A stretch of 47,854 nt of DNA from Oscillospiraceae bacterium (GTDB lineage Bacteria > Bacillota_A > Clostridia > Oscillospirales > Oscillospiraceae), in contig JAFXAV010000066.1 of the NCBI GenBank assembly GCA_017516785.1, forward strand, positions 1 through 47,854. The letters run 5' to 3'. Position 1 is the first letter of the stretch, and every line of letters starts with the position of its first letter. Shown piece after piece: positions 30,360 to 38,548 of the stretch. Below the pieces are notes generated by a model. That model worked only from the letters and a program-made list of their open reading frames with translations. It made no database searches and was not told the origin of the DNA. The translations under genes and the position numbers were made by a program.

Positions 30360-31889
30360 ATGGCAACTACCGTTACCCTGAATCCTTCCGATCTGAAGGT
30401 TCTGCGCACTATGAACCCCCGGATGGTTTCCTACAATGTGGAAATGACCGAAGTCACCGGCGGCACCTTCTGGAAAGCCTACACCGACGCCCAGATCGAC
30501 GGCACCGAACAGGTTCCCCCTCCCGATTTCTCCAAGGGCATGGCTGCCATGCACCAGTGGTATGACCCCATCGACACTACCAATCCCCGGCTGATCAAGC
30601 TTGCCAAGGCCCTGGGCAGCTGCTGGATCCGTGTTTCCGGTACCTGGGCAACCAGAACCTACTATGATTTTGACGACACCGGCATGCCCGAAGGCTACTT
30701 CAACCACCTGAGAAAGCAGCAGTGGATCAATCTCTGCAACTTCGTCAAGGCCGTGGACGGCAAGCTGAAGATCTCCGTTGCCAACTGCGATGGTCTGCAT
30801 TCCCATGATGAACCCTGGAATCCCAGCCAGGCCGAAAAGATTTTTGCCCTGTCCAAGGAGCTGGGCTGCCCCATCGAAGCTGTGGAATTTGTCAATGAGC
30901 CCAATATGCTCACCGCCACCGGCTTCCCCAAGAACTATACCCCTGCCGACTTCCGCCGTGACCAGGATATTTTCCATAAGTGGGTCCGGGAGAACTACCC
31001 CGAGTGCAAGATTGTCGGCCCCTCCGACACCGATCCCGGCGCCATGAGCGTGGATGCCTGGGGCAATCCCCATCCCTGGGCCAATGACGCAGGCGGCATG
31101 GACACCGCAGGCATCGCCGCTGTCATGGCCTACTGCTCCACCGCCGACCTGCTGGATGGCTGCAGCGAACCTCTGGATGTTTTCAGCTACCATTACTACA
31201 ACGGCGTCTCCGAGCGTATGGCCGCCATGATGCCCTCCGCCTTCACTCCTGCTGAAGGCGCCATGAGTGAAGAGTACCTGGGTGCGGCCGGTCACACCGC
31301 CCGCTGCTTCCGCTCCTACCGGGACAAGTACTGTCCCGGCGGCGAAATGTGGGTCACCGAATCCGGCGATGCCGGTGCAGGCGGTCATACCTGGGCCTCC
31401 ACCTATTTGGAAGTTCCCCGCACGCTGAACGAGTACGGCGAATTCTCCACTGTCACCAACGGTGTTATTTTCCACAACACCCTGGCTTCCTCTGACTATG
31501 GCTGGCTGAAGCACAGTACCTTTGTTCCCCGTCCCAGCTACTTTGCAACCCTGCTGTGGAAGCAGCTGATGGGTGACATCGTCTATGACTCCGTCGAACC
31601 CATCCGGGAAGGCGCCCATGTCTTCTGCCACTCCCGCAAGGACGGCAAGGATGGCTGCGTGTATCTGGTCATCAACAACTCCTGGACCGAAACCACCACT
31701 GTGAACCTGCCCAAGGAAGCTGAAGTCTACGCCCTCACCGGCAATGGCAAGATGCGTTCCCGCACCATGCTCTTAAATGGCAAGGAACTGGTTCTGGGCG
31801 AAAATGATGAACTGCCCGAAATGAAGGGTGTCACCATGGAAGGCACTGTGGAAGTTGCTCCCGGCGGCTGCACCTTCATCGTTCTGTAA
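30360..31889 (+). CDS. Cytosolic clan-A glycoside hydrolase, GH79-like
   Basis: 509 aa, no signal peptide and no membrane segment, so the substrate is handled inside the cell. The TIM-barrel acid/base Glu is in EAVEFVNEPNML (NEP motif, about residue 180) and the nucleophile Glu is in MWVTESGDAG (about 340). The order and spacing of these, and the opening SYNVEMTEVTGGTFW, resemble GH79 beta-glucuronidase/heparanase enzymes, but GH39, GH30 or GH44 cannot be excluded. A C-terminal beta domain (about 420-509) follows (VYLVINNSWTETTTVNLP). It may cleave uronate-containing oligosaccharides. Its own promoter is at 30295-30323 and a terminator follows. Confidence 0.85.
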   Translation: MATTVTLNPSDLKVLRTMNPRMVSYNVEMTEVTGGTFWKAYTDAQIDGTEQVPPPDFSKGMAAMHQWYDPIDTTNPRLIKLAKALGSCWIRVSGTWATRTYYDFDDTGMPEGYFNHLRKQQWINLCNFVKAVDGKLKISVANCDGLHSHDEPWNPSQAEKIFALSKELGCPIEAVEFVNEPNMLTATGFPKNYTPADFRRDQDIFHKWVRENYPECKIVGPSDTDPGAMSVDAWGNPHPWANDAGGMDTAGIAAVMAYCSTADLLDGCSEPLDVFSYHYYNGVSERMAAMMPSAFTPAEGAMSEEYLGAAGHTARCFRSYRDKYCPGGEMWVTESGDAGAGGHTWASTYLEVPRTLNEYGEFSTVTNGVIFHNTLASSDYGWLKHSTFVPRPSYFATLLWKQLMGDIVYDSVEPIREGAHVFCHSRKDGKDGCVYLVINNSWTETTTVNLPKEAEVYALTGNGKMRSRTMLLNGKELVLGENDELPEMKGVTMEGTVEVAPGGCTFIVL

Positions 31890-31903
31890 ATTTCCAAAAA
31901 TTA

Positions 31904-31936
31904 AGAGCAGTCCTCATATGGGGGCTGCTCTTTTTC
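31904..31936 (+). terminator. Terminator of the glycoside hydrolase gene
   Basis: AGAGCAG (31904-31910) pairs with CTGCTCT (31925-31931) with CC/GG extension around TCATATG, then TTTTTCC. Confidence 0.8.
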
Positions 31937-32146
31937 CAGTTAATGGGTTTTCAGAAAATTTACATTTTGGTAATATTCAAAAAAGTATTCAACACTTTCC
32001 ACAGATTTATCAACAGGCCGAACTTCAAACTTCACCCTCAAAATCTGTCGAACAATATCTTTTCCTGTCTTTTCTTAACATTTCTTAAGATGAAACTTCC
32101 TTGCAAAATCCTTTCTTCTCCCATTTATGCATTGGGAGCTGTTGAA
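31937..32146. other. AT-rich intergenic stretch with two DnaA-box-like sites
   Basis: No gene is evident in this 210-base gap between two convergent units. It holds TTTCCACA (31996-32003) and TTATCAACA (32007-32015), one to two mismatches from the DnaA box, and a CTCCCA/TTGGGAG inverted repeat near 32119-32139. No other origin features are present. Confidence 0.4.
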
Positions 32147-32177
32147 AAAACGGAAGACCATAATGGTCTTCCGTTTT
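32147..32177 (-). terminator. Terminator of the cysS-polA-rimI-tsaD operon
   Basis: AAAACGGAAGACCA (32147-32160) pairs perfectly with TGGTCTTCCGTTTT (32164-32177), loop TAA, followed leftward by TTCAACAGC after a T-run. It begins 4 bases after the tsaD stop. Confidence 0.9.
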
Positions 32178-32180
32178 TAT

Positions 32181-33197
32181 TCACAGGGCTTCGCCCAGAA
32201 TGGATTTAGTTGCGTAGGCATTGAGACTCATGTCTGCCACATTGCCTGCAAGATATTCGTAGTAGGCCTGAGCACCGATCATGGCGCCGTTGTCGCCGCA
32301 GAGCTTCAGAGGGGGCATGTAAACTTCCGCTCCCAGCTTGCCCGCAGCTTCCAGGATATCCTTTCGGATTCTGGAATTGGCCGCTACGCCGCCGGCAACA
32401 GCAACCTTCTTGTAGCCGGTTTCTTCCAGGGCCCGGACCACTCTGGGAACCAGAGTCTCGGACACGGAAGCTGTGAAGGCAGCGCAGAGGCTGGGAATAT
32501 CCAGTTCCTCCCCCACCTGCTCAGCATGATGGATCAGGTTCAGGGTGGCGGTCTTCAGACCGGAGAAGCTCATGTCATAGGGATTGGCACCAGGCTTGGC
32601 GCAGGGCAGATTGTATTTCGTTTCATCACCCTGCTGTGCAGCCTTGTCCAGGGCAGCGCCGCCGGGATAGGGCATGCCGAGGACTCTGCCCACCTTGTCG
32701 AAGCATTCACCGGCAGCATCATCCAGGGTAGTGCCCAGAATCCGCATTTTGGTGTAATCCTCCACCTCGACGATCTGGGTGTGACCACCGGAGACCACCA
32801 GACACAGGAACGGCGGCTTCAGATCGGGATAGGCAATGTAGTTGGCAGCGATGTGGCCCCGGATGTGATGCACCGGGATCAGGGGCTTATTCAGGGCCAT
32901 GGCTGCAGCCTTGGCAAAGTTCACGCCCACCAGCACCGCACCGATAAGACCGGGGGCATAGGTAACCGCCACAGCATCAATCTCATCTCGGGTCAGGCCA
33001 GCATTTTCAAGAGCCTGGTCAGCCAGGCCGTAAATGGCTTCAATATGCTTGCGGGATGCGATCTCCGGCACGACACCGCCATATTCCCGGTGGAGGGCCA
33101 CCTGGGAGGCAATGCAGTCAGTCAGGACTTCCCGTCCGTCCCGGACGATGGCCACGGCAGTTTCGTCGCATGAGGATTCAACAGCTAAAATATTCAA
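32181..33197 (-). CDS. tsaD: tRNA N6-adenosine threonylcarbamoyltransferase
   Basis: 338 aa from a TTG start. With TsaB and TsaE it transfers threonylcarbamoyl to A37 of ANN-decoding tRNAs. The start MNILAVESSCDETAVA, the metal-binding PVHHIRGHIAAN (HxxxH), VVSGGHTQIV, MSFSGLKTA and AGGVAANSRIR are all hallmarks of the family. The TTG at 33197 overlaps the rimI stop as TTGA, with AAAGGAG 8 bases upstream; an in-frame GTG at 33206 would overlap the SD. Neither tsaB nor tsaE is encoded next to it in this window. Last gene of the T-box-controlled operon. Confidence 0.96.
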   Translation of the reverse strand: MNILAVESSCDETAVAIVRDGREVLTDCIASQVALHREYGGVVPEIASRKHIEAIYGLADQALENAGLTRDEIDAVAVTYAPGLIGAVLVGVNFAKAAAMALNKPLIPVHHIRGHIAANYIAYPDLKPPFLCLVVSGGHTQIVEVEDYTKMRILGTTLDDAAGECFDKVGRVLGMPYPGGAALDKAAQQGDETKYNLPCAKPGANPYDMSFSGLKTATLNLIHHAEQVGEELDIPSLCAAFTASVSETLVPRVVRALEETGYKKVAVAGGVAANSRIRKDILEAAGKLGAEVYMPPLKLCGDNGAMIGAQAYYEYLAGNVADMSLNAYATKSILGEAL

Positions 33198-33640
33198 ATG
33201 TCCCACTCCTTTCGAAGGATCAGAGCATCTTCTCTGGGGTTCTGGTAGTATTTGGGCCGTATGCCCACCTGGGTGAAGCCCAGCTTTTCATAAAGAGCCT
33301 GGGCAGGCGCATTGGAAGCTCTCACTTCCAGGGTCAGGCAATGACTATCGATGGCCTTCAGTTCTTCCACCAGGGCATTCACCAACTTTTCTGCAATACC
33401 CTGTCGGCGATAGCTGGCGGTGACGGCTACGTTCATCATATCCGTCTCTCCGCAGACTGTCTGGGAGCCAACATAGCCCGCAACAGCATCGCCGTCTACA
33501 GCAACCAGCCACAGGGCCAGCTTGTTGGTCAGTTCTCCTGCCACGCTCCGCTCGCTCCAGGCTTCCCGACCGAAGCATTCCTTTTCAATTGCAGCCACGG
33601 AAAGAACATGGCTTTCATTCATTCTGACAATTTCCATCAT
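33194..33640 (-). CDS. rimI: Ribosomal protein S18 alanine N-acetyltransferase
   Basis: 148 aa GNAT enzyme. The acetyl-CoA loop is SYRRQGIAEKLVNALVEEL (RRQGIA matches Q/RxxGxG/A), followed by LTLEVRASNAPAQALYEKLG, FTQVGIRPKYY and the final EDALILRKEWDI; this end pattern is typical of RimI. In many Firmicutes rimI lies between tsaB and tsaD, and here it directly precedes tsaD, which supports the assignment. ATG at 33640 overlaps the polA stop as ATGA; the tsaD TTG overlaps its own stop as TTGA. Confidence 0.94.
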   Translation of the reverse strand: MMEIVRMNESHVLSVAAIEKECFGREAWSERSVAGELTNKLALWLVAVDGDAVAGYVGSQTVCGETDMMNVAVTASYRRQGIAEKLVNALVEELKAIDSHCLTLEVRASNAPAQALYEKLGFTQVGIRPKYYQNPREDALILRKEWDI

Positions 33641-36168
33641 TTTGCCTCGTACCAGCTCTTTCCGATTTTTGCTTCCGCTGTCAGGGGAACATTCAGACTC
33701 GCCACATTCTCCATTTCATGGCTGATGAGCTTGGCTACATCTTCCGCGATCTCCTCAGGGCATTCCACGATCAGTTCATCGTGAACCTGCAGCAGCAACT
33801 TGGCTTCCGGATAGTTTTCCGCCAGAGCGGCATCCACCCGGATCATGGCAAGCTTGATGAGGTCAGCGGCAGTGCCCTGAATGGGGGTATTCAGCGTCAT
33901 TCGCTCGGCGCCGCTGCGGACATTGAAATTGCTGCTCTTCAGCTCCGGGATATAGCGGCGGCGGCCGAACATGGTTTCGGTGTAGCCACGGTCCCGGGCT
34001 TCCGCAACCACATTCTTCATGAATGCCCGAACGCCCCGGTAATTGGTCAGATAGTTTTCAATATAGGCTTTGGCTTCATAGCGGGAAACGCCGATATCCT
34101 CTGCCAGGGAGAACTCGGAAATGCCGTAGACAATGCCGAAGTTGACGGCCTTGGCATGGCGGCGCTGGAGGGAAGTAACTTCCTCGGGAGCAACGCCGAA
34201 GACCTGGGATGCAGTGACGGTGTGAATATCCATGCCGCCCCGGAAGGCATTGCACATATTCTCATCTTCCGCAATATGGGCCAGGACTCTCAGCTCAATC
34301 TGACTGTAGTCAGCATCCACCAGCACATGTCCTTCCTTGGGGATGAACATCTTCCGGATTTCCGCGCCCAGGTCGGTGCGGACGGGGATGTTCTGCAGGT
34401 TCGGCTCCGTGGAGGACAGGCGGCCGGTGGCGGTCACCAGATTCTGGAAGGTGGTGTGGATACGGCCATCGGCGCCGATTTCCTTCAGAAGGCCATCGGC
34501 ATAGGTGGACTTCAGCTTGGTTAAGACACGGTAATCCATGATAGCAGGGATAATCGGATGTTTGTTCTTCAGCTTTTCCAGCACATCTGCATTGGTGGAG
34601 TAGCCGGTCTTGGTCTTCTTCACCGGGGGCAGACCCAGCTTGTCAAAGAGGAGCTCGCCCAGCTGCTTGGTGGAATTGATATTGAAGGGGCCGTCAGAGT
34701 AGGAGAAGATCAGTTTCTCGCAGTCGGAAATTCTCTGGGACAGCATCTCGCCGAACTGAACCAGCTGCTGCCGGTCAATATCGATGCCCAGGCACTCCAT
34801 GCGGTACAGCACGGAGCAGAGGGGTAGTTCAATCTCGTTATAGAGTTTGGTCATCCCCTGCTTTTCCAGTTCTTCCGTCAGAACAGGCTTCAGATGCCAA
34901 AGGGCTTCCGCGCAGGCAGCGGCATCGCCGTCATCCACGGAAGTTCCCAGGAAGGTGGTAGCCAGCTTGGAAACAGGATAGTCGGACTGGGAGGGATTCA
35001 GGTCATAGGCCGCCAGAGCAGTATCAAAGGTAAAGCCGCCATAGCAAAGACCCAGTTCGTCCAGCCGGTGCATGGTGGACTTCATATCATGGCAGATGCA
35101 GTTCATGCGGCCAAGCAAACAGTCGCAGGCCATCTGGACCTCCATGGGGGTCAGGGTACAGACACCCTTTTCCCAAGCCACGCCGAGACTGCCGTCCACT
35201 GCAATATACACAGCACAGTCCAGGCCGCCTGCAGGCATTTCGTCGCACTTGGGAAGAGCCACAAACTTCACTTCCGCCTTGGGTTTTTCCATTTCAGCAC
35301 CCCGAAGACCGTACCGGTCAATCAGACGGACAAACTCCAGTTTCTGGAACAGGTCGTAAAGAGCTGGGCGGTTATAGGGCATGACGATGGCATCCTTCGG
35401 CTCAAAGTCGATGGGGGCTTCCGGCCGGATGGTTGCCAAGTCATAGGAAAGGTAGGCATCGTCCTTATAGTTGGTCAGATTCTCCCGCTGTTTCGGCTTA
35501 ATGGCAGGGTCGGCGAGATTTTCATACACGCCGTCCAGTGTGCCGAATTTCAGCAGCAGGTTCTTGGCGGTCTTTTCGCCGATGCCTTTGACGCCGGGGA
35601 TATTGTCGGAGGAATCACCCATCAGGGCCTTCAGGTCAATGAGCCGCTTGGGCTCGAAACCGTATTCCTCCCTGAACTTTTCCTCGGTATAGAGGGTGGC
35701 ACTGGTCTGACCAGCCTTGGTGATAACCAGCTTGATGTGGACATTTTCATCAATCAGCTGGAGACTGTCCCGATCACCGGTGACCACGACGCACTCCCAG
35801 CCGTTGTTGGAACAGATTTTGCACACGGTACCGATGACATCATCGGCTTCCCATCCCTTGCATTCGTAGATGGGAATGTTCATGGCCTTCAGAACGTCCT
35901 TGATCACAGGCATCTGCATGGCCAGTTCCTCCGGCATGCCGTGGCGGGTGGCCTTGTAGCCATCGTACTGCATATGCCGGAAGGTGGGGCCATGGAGGTC
36001 GAAGGCAACGCAGATGGCATCCGGCTGCTCTTCTTTCTCCATTTTCTCCAGAATGTTCAAAAATCCATAGATGGCATGGGTGTACAGGCCTTCCCGGGTG
36101 GTCAGAGGTTTGACGCCAAAATAGGCCCGGTTGATGACACTGTTGCCATCAAGAATCATCAGTTTCAT
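33637..36168 (-). CDS. polA: DNA polymerase I
   Basis: 843 aa. Residues about 1-280 are the 5'-3' exonuclease (MILDGNSVINRAYFGV, CVAFDLHGPTFRHMQYDGYK, VVTGDRDSLQLI, GDSSDNIPGVKGIGEKTA). The middle DnaQ-like 3'-5' exonuclease domain is degenerate: where a DxE motif is expected the sequence is AVDGSLGVA, so proofreading is probably absent, as in Bacillus and Thermus enzymes. The family-A polymerase follows with VDADYSQIELRVLAHIAED (motif A), RRHAKAVNFGIVYG (motif B) and LQVHDELIVE (motif C). ATG at 36168 has GGAG 6 bases upstream and overlaps the cysS stop as ATGA. Second gene of the operon. Confidence 0.97.
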   Translation of the reverse strand: MKLMILDGNSVINRAYFGVKPLTTREGLYTHAIYGFLNILEKMEKEEQPDAICVAFDLHGPTFRHMQYDGYKATRHGMPEELAMQMPVIKDVLKAMNIPIYECKGWEADDVIGTVCKICSNNGWECVVVTGDRDSLQLIDENVHIKLVITKAGQTSATLYTEEKFREEYGFEPKRLIDLKALMGDSSDNIPGVKGIGEKTAKNLLLKFGTLDGVYENLADPAIKPKQRENLTNYKDDAYLSYDLATIRPEAPIDFEPKDAIVMPYNRPALYDLFQKLEFVRLIDRYGLRGAEMEKPKAEVKFVALPKCDEMPAGGLDCAVYIAVDGSLGVAWEKGVCTLTPMEVQMACDCLLGRMNCICHDMKSTMHRLDELGLCYGGFTFDTALAAYDLNPSQSDYPVSKLATTFLGTSVDDGDAAACAEALWHLKPVLTEELEKQGMTKLYNEIELPLCSVLYRMECLGIDIDRQQLVQFGEMLSQRISDCEKLIFSYSDGPFNINSTKQLGELLFDKLGLPPVKKTKTGYSTNADVLEKLKNKHPIIPAIMDYRVLTKLKSTYADGLLKEIGADGRIHTTFQNLVTATGRLSSTEPNLQNIPVRTDLGAEIRKMFIPKEGHVLVDADYSQIELRVLAHIAEDENMCNAFRGGMDIHTVTASQVFGVAPEEVTSLQRRHAKAVNFGIVYGISEFSLAEDIGVSRYEAKAYIENYLTNYRGVRAFMKNVVAEARDRGYTETMFGRRRYIPELKSSNFNVRSGAERMTLNTPIQGTAADLIKLAMIRVDAALAENYPEAKLLLQVHDELIVECPEEIAEDVAKLISHEMENVASLNVPLTAEAKIGKSWYEAK

Positions 36169-37580
36169 ACTTTTCTCCACTTGGCGCCCTGGGGGGTGTC
36201 AATGATTTCAATACCCCGGGCCTTCAGCTCGTCGCGGATGCGGTCAGCTTCTGCCCAGTTCTTCGCCTTCTTGGCTTCAGTACGGGCGGCAACCAGTGCG
36301 TCGATTTCAGGATCGGCGTTGGCGGCTTCCTCCTCAGCCTGCTTCTTGGCCAGGGCCTCGGCTGCCTCAATCAGATTCAGGGACAGAACCTGGTCGAAAT
36401 CACGGATAGCTGCCAGCTTGGTGGCATCGTTGCACTTGGCCTTCAGAACATCGTAAACGGCGGTAATAGCCAGAGAGGTGTTCAGGTCGCCGTTCAGGGC
36501 GTTCACAAAACGCTCCTGCAGCTTCTTGAGGGCTGCCTCATCCACTTCGCCCTCATTCTTGAAGGTAGCGATTTTGGCGATCATCTTGTCATAGGCGATC
36601 TTTGCGTTGTCCAGGTTCTCCCAGGAGAAGACCAGGTTGCGGCGGTAGTGGCTCTGCAGGCAGAACAGGCGGTAAGCCATGGGATCGTAGCCCTTCTGCT
36701 CCAGCAGGGAGACGGTCAGGAACTCGCCCTTGGACTTAGACATCTTGCCGCCTTCGGTGTTCAGGTGGTGGACATGGAACCAGTAGTTGCACCACTTATG
36801 GCCCAGGAAGCTTTCGGACTGGGCAATCTCATTGGTGTGATGAGGGAAGGCATTGTCAATGCCGCCGGCGTGGATATCCAGATCCTCGCCCAAGTGCTTC
36901 ATGGAGATGCAGGAGCACTCGATGTGCCAGCCGGGATAGCCGACACCCCAGGGAGAATCCCACTTCAGGGCCTGGTCTTCGAACTTAGACTTGGTAAACC
37001 ACAGAACAAAGTCATTCTTGTTGCGCTTGTTGGTGTCTTCCTCAACGCCTTCGCGGACGCCCACGTCCAGGTCTTCCTCGTTGTGGTCGTTGAAGACGTA
37101 GTACTTCTCCAGAGTGGAAGTGTCAAAGTAGACGTTGCCGCCTGCAAAGTAGGCATTCCCCTTTTCCAGCAGGGTCTGAACCATGTGGATATACTCGTCG
37201 ATGCAGTTGGTGGCAGGTTCCACAACATCGGGCCACTTGATGTTCAGTTTTTCGCAGTCAGCCTTGAAAGCCTCGGTGTAGAAACGGGCGATGTCCATGA
37301 CAGTCTTGTTCTCCCGCTTGGCGCCCTTGACCATCTTATCCTCGCCGGTGTCGGCATCGGAAGCCAGATGGCCCACGTCAGTGATGTTCATGACGCGCTT
37401 GACGTTGTAGCCAACATAGCGCAGAGCCTTTTCCAGCACATCTTCCATGATGTAGCTGCGGAGGTTGCCAATGTGGGCATAGTGGTACACCGTGGGGCCG
37501 CAGGTGTACATCTTGACGATATCGGGATTGTTGGGAACGAACAGTTCCTTCTTGTGGGATACAGAGTTATAAAGATACAT
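36165..37580 (-). CDS. cysS: Cysteinyl-tRNA synthetase
   Basis: 471 aa class I synthetase. The zinc ligand region KMYTCGPTVY (Cys about 29), the HIGH-like YAHIGNLRSY, further zinc/cysteine-binding WHIECSCISM and HAGGIDNAFPHHTNEIAQSE (two parts), and KMSKSKGEFLTV are all present. It charges tRNA-Cys. The end AKNWAEADRIRDELKARGIEI then DTPQGAKWRKV is the anticodon-binding tail typical of the family. ATG at 37580 has GGAGG 8 bases upstream. First gene of an operon governed by the T-box at 37606-37812. Confidence 0.97.
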   Translation of the reverse strand: MYLYNSVSHKKELFVPNNPDIVKMYTCGPTVYHYAHIGNLRSYIMEDVLEKALRYVGYNVKRVMNITDVGHLASDADTGEDKMVKGAKRENKTVMDIARFYTEAFKADCEKLNIKWPDVVEPATNCIDEYIHMVQTLLEKGNAYFAGGNVYFDTSTLEKYYVFNDHNEEDLDVGVREGVEEDTNKRNKNDFVLWFTKSKFEDQALKWDSPWGVGYPGWHIECSCISMKHLGEDLDIHAGGIDNAFPHHTNEIAQSESFLGHKWCNYWFHVHHLNTEGGKMSKSKGEFLTVSLLEQKGYDPMAYRLFCLQSHYRRNLVFSWENLDNAKIAYDKMIAKIATFKNEGEVDEAALKKLQERFVNALNGDLNTSLAITAVYDVLKAKCNDATKLAAIRDFDQVLSLNLIEAAEALAKKQAEEEAANADPEIDALVAARTEAKKAKNWAEADRIRDELKARGIEIIDTPQGAKWRKV

Positions 37581-37605
37581 ATTGAATTCCTCCAATAATA
37601 ATTTA

Positions 37606-37812
37606 TGAAATGAAAAACGCCTCTTGTACAGTATCGTACAAGAGGCGGGTAAAACATACTCGCGGTTCCACTCTCATTTATCACTCGATATGGAATTGTC
37701 TGCTCCCGGACGCACTTTCGCAAACCGCTTCCGCCCGGGCTTTCAGCCGGTGACCCAGGCTCTCTGAGGATTTGAGTTTTGCTACTCTTTCCGTTCAACG
37801 CAGGATTTTACT
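37606..37812 (-). promoter_or_regulatory. T-box riboswitch (cysteine) upstream of cysS
   Basis: The T-box sequence AGAGTGGAACCGCG lies at 37674-37661 (leftward), followed by the terminator stem CGCCTCTTGTAC/GTACAAGAGGCG (37647-37636 and 37629-37618) and TTTTTCATTT. Upstream, a long Stem I is seen with CAGAGAGCC and GGCUGAAAGC elements of the distal loop. Two UGC triplets in the 3' side of Stem I (GUUUGCGAAAGUGCGUCC) are specifier candidates, fitting tRNA-Cys. Uncharged tRNA would stabilise the antiterminator and allow cysS-polA-rimI-tsaD transcription. Confidence 0.93.
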
Positions 37813-37817
37813 TATAC

Positions 37818-37847
37818 ATCTTACCATCAAGGATGGCCTTTTGTCAA
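37818..37847 (-). promoter_or_regulatory. Promoter for the cysS operon
   Basis: Read leftward: TTGACA (37847-37842), 18-base spacer, TAAGAT (37823-37818), a few bases before the T-box leader begins. Confidence 0.7.
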
Positions 37848-37873
37848 GCAATCAAAAAGATTCCGCCGGATTG

Positions 37874-37904
37874 GTGTAACGAATCCTCTTTTTTATTGTA
37901 TAAT
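37874..37904 (+). promoter_or_regulatory. Possible promoter for the sigma-stump gene
   Basis: TATAAT at 37899-37904 lies 26 bases before the start codon. A normal -35 at the right distance is missing; TGTAAC at 37874-37879 resembles ECF-type -35 boxes, which would fit autoregulation of a former ECF sigma gene. Confidence 0.35.
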
Positions 37905-37930
37905 AGACAAAAGAAAGGAGGGCGGATACA

Positions 37931-38509
37931 TTGCTTGAATCATTCTATAAAGATAATTACCCCATTGTGCGCGGCTATCTGCTCTCCCTCTGCGGCGACC
38001 CCTGGCTTGCGGACGACCTGACCGCGGAAACCTTCCTGAAGGCTGTGGAGAAAATCGACACCTACGATTCCCGGTACCGACCGTCCACTGGAGAAAAAGA
38101 GCTTGCAAATTCCATTCTGAAAGTGGACATATTCCGGGATGCTTTCAGCGATGACTCCCAGAATTTTACCCATTTTGACTTTGAGGATGTGCATCCGTAT
38201 TTGGATTCCATCATCCCTGAAGATGCCGAGATTATGGAAATCTGTGTTTATGGCTCCAGTGTCCATATACAGTATCTGACCGGGGAAATGATGACCATGC
38301 TGGAGTATACCGATGCCGACAGAACCGGACATGTGGACCAGATCCACAAGCTGAAAGCCGTGACCCCTTATGAGGAAGTGGATGGTATGAAGTTTGCAGG
38401 AGATGTGGACGAGGTCTACTCCCTGACCTACTCCGTAGGTTCCGGCCTTACCCGGTACGAAAAAACAGAATCGAAGCACCTGTGGTTCAGTTTTCTGGAC
38501 ATGCCATAA
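37931..38509 (+). CDS. ECF sigma factor region-2 stump fused to an unrelated C-terminal domain
   Basis: 192 aa from a TTG start with AGGAGG 9 bases upstream. Residues 1-53 read as sigma-70 region 2 of an ECF factor (MLESFYKDNYPIVRGYLLSL, then CGDPWLADDLTAETFLKAVE and IDTYDSRYRPST). In intact ECF factors the next residues are a W-x-C/A-x-IA motif of region 2.3; here the sequence changes at about residue 54 (base 38090) to GEKELANSILKVDIF and a 139-residue domain unlike any sigma region 4. That part has no membrane helix or signal and its strands (EICVYGSSVHIQYLTGEMMT) suggest a beta-rich fold. It cannot bind a -35 element as a sigma factor. The likeliest cause is an in-frame deletion joining a sigma gene to a neighbour. 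Confidence 0.7.
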   Translation: MLESFYKDNYPIVRGYLLSLCGDPWLADDLTAETFLKAVEKIDTYDSRYRPSTGEKELANSILKVDIFRDAFSDDSQNFTHFDFEDVHPYLDSIIPEDAEIMEICVYGSSVHIQYLTGEMMTMLEYTDADRTGHVDQIHKLKAVTPYEEVDGMKFAGDVDEVYSLTYSVGSGLTRYEKTESKHLWFSFLDMP

Positions 38510-38514
38510 AAAAT

Positions 38515-38540
38515 CGGAGGGAAGCAAATGCTTCCCTCCG
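38515..38540. terminator. Bidirectional terminator between sigma-stump gene and aminotransferase
   Basis: CGGAGGGAAGCA (38515-38526) pairs perfectly with TGCTTCCCTCCG (38529-38540), loop AA, with an AAAAAAT tract on its left giving leftward T residues. It starts 5 bases after the stop. Confidence 0.9.
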
Positions 38541-38548
38541 CTTACTAT

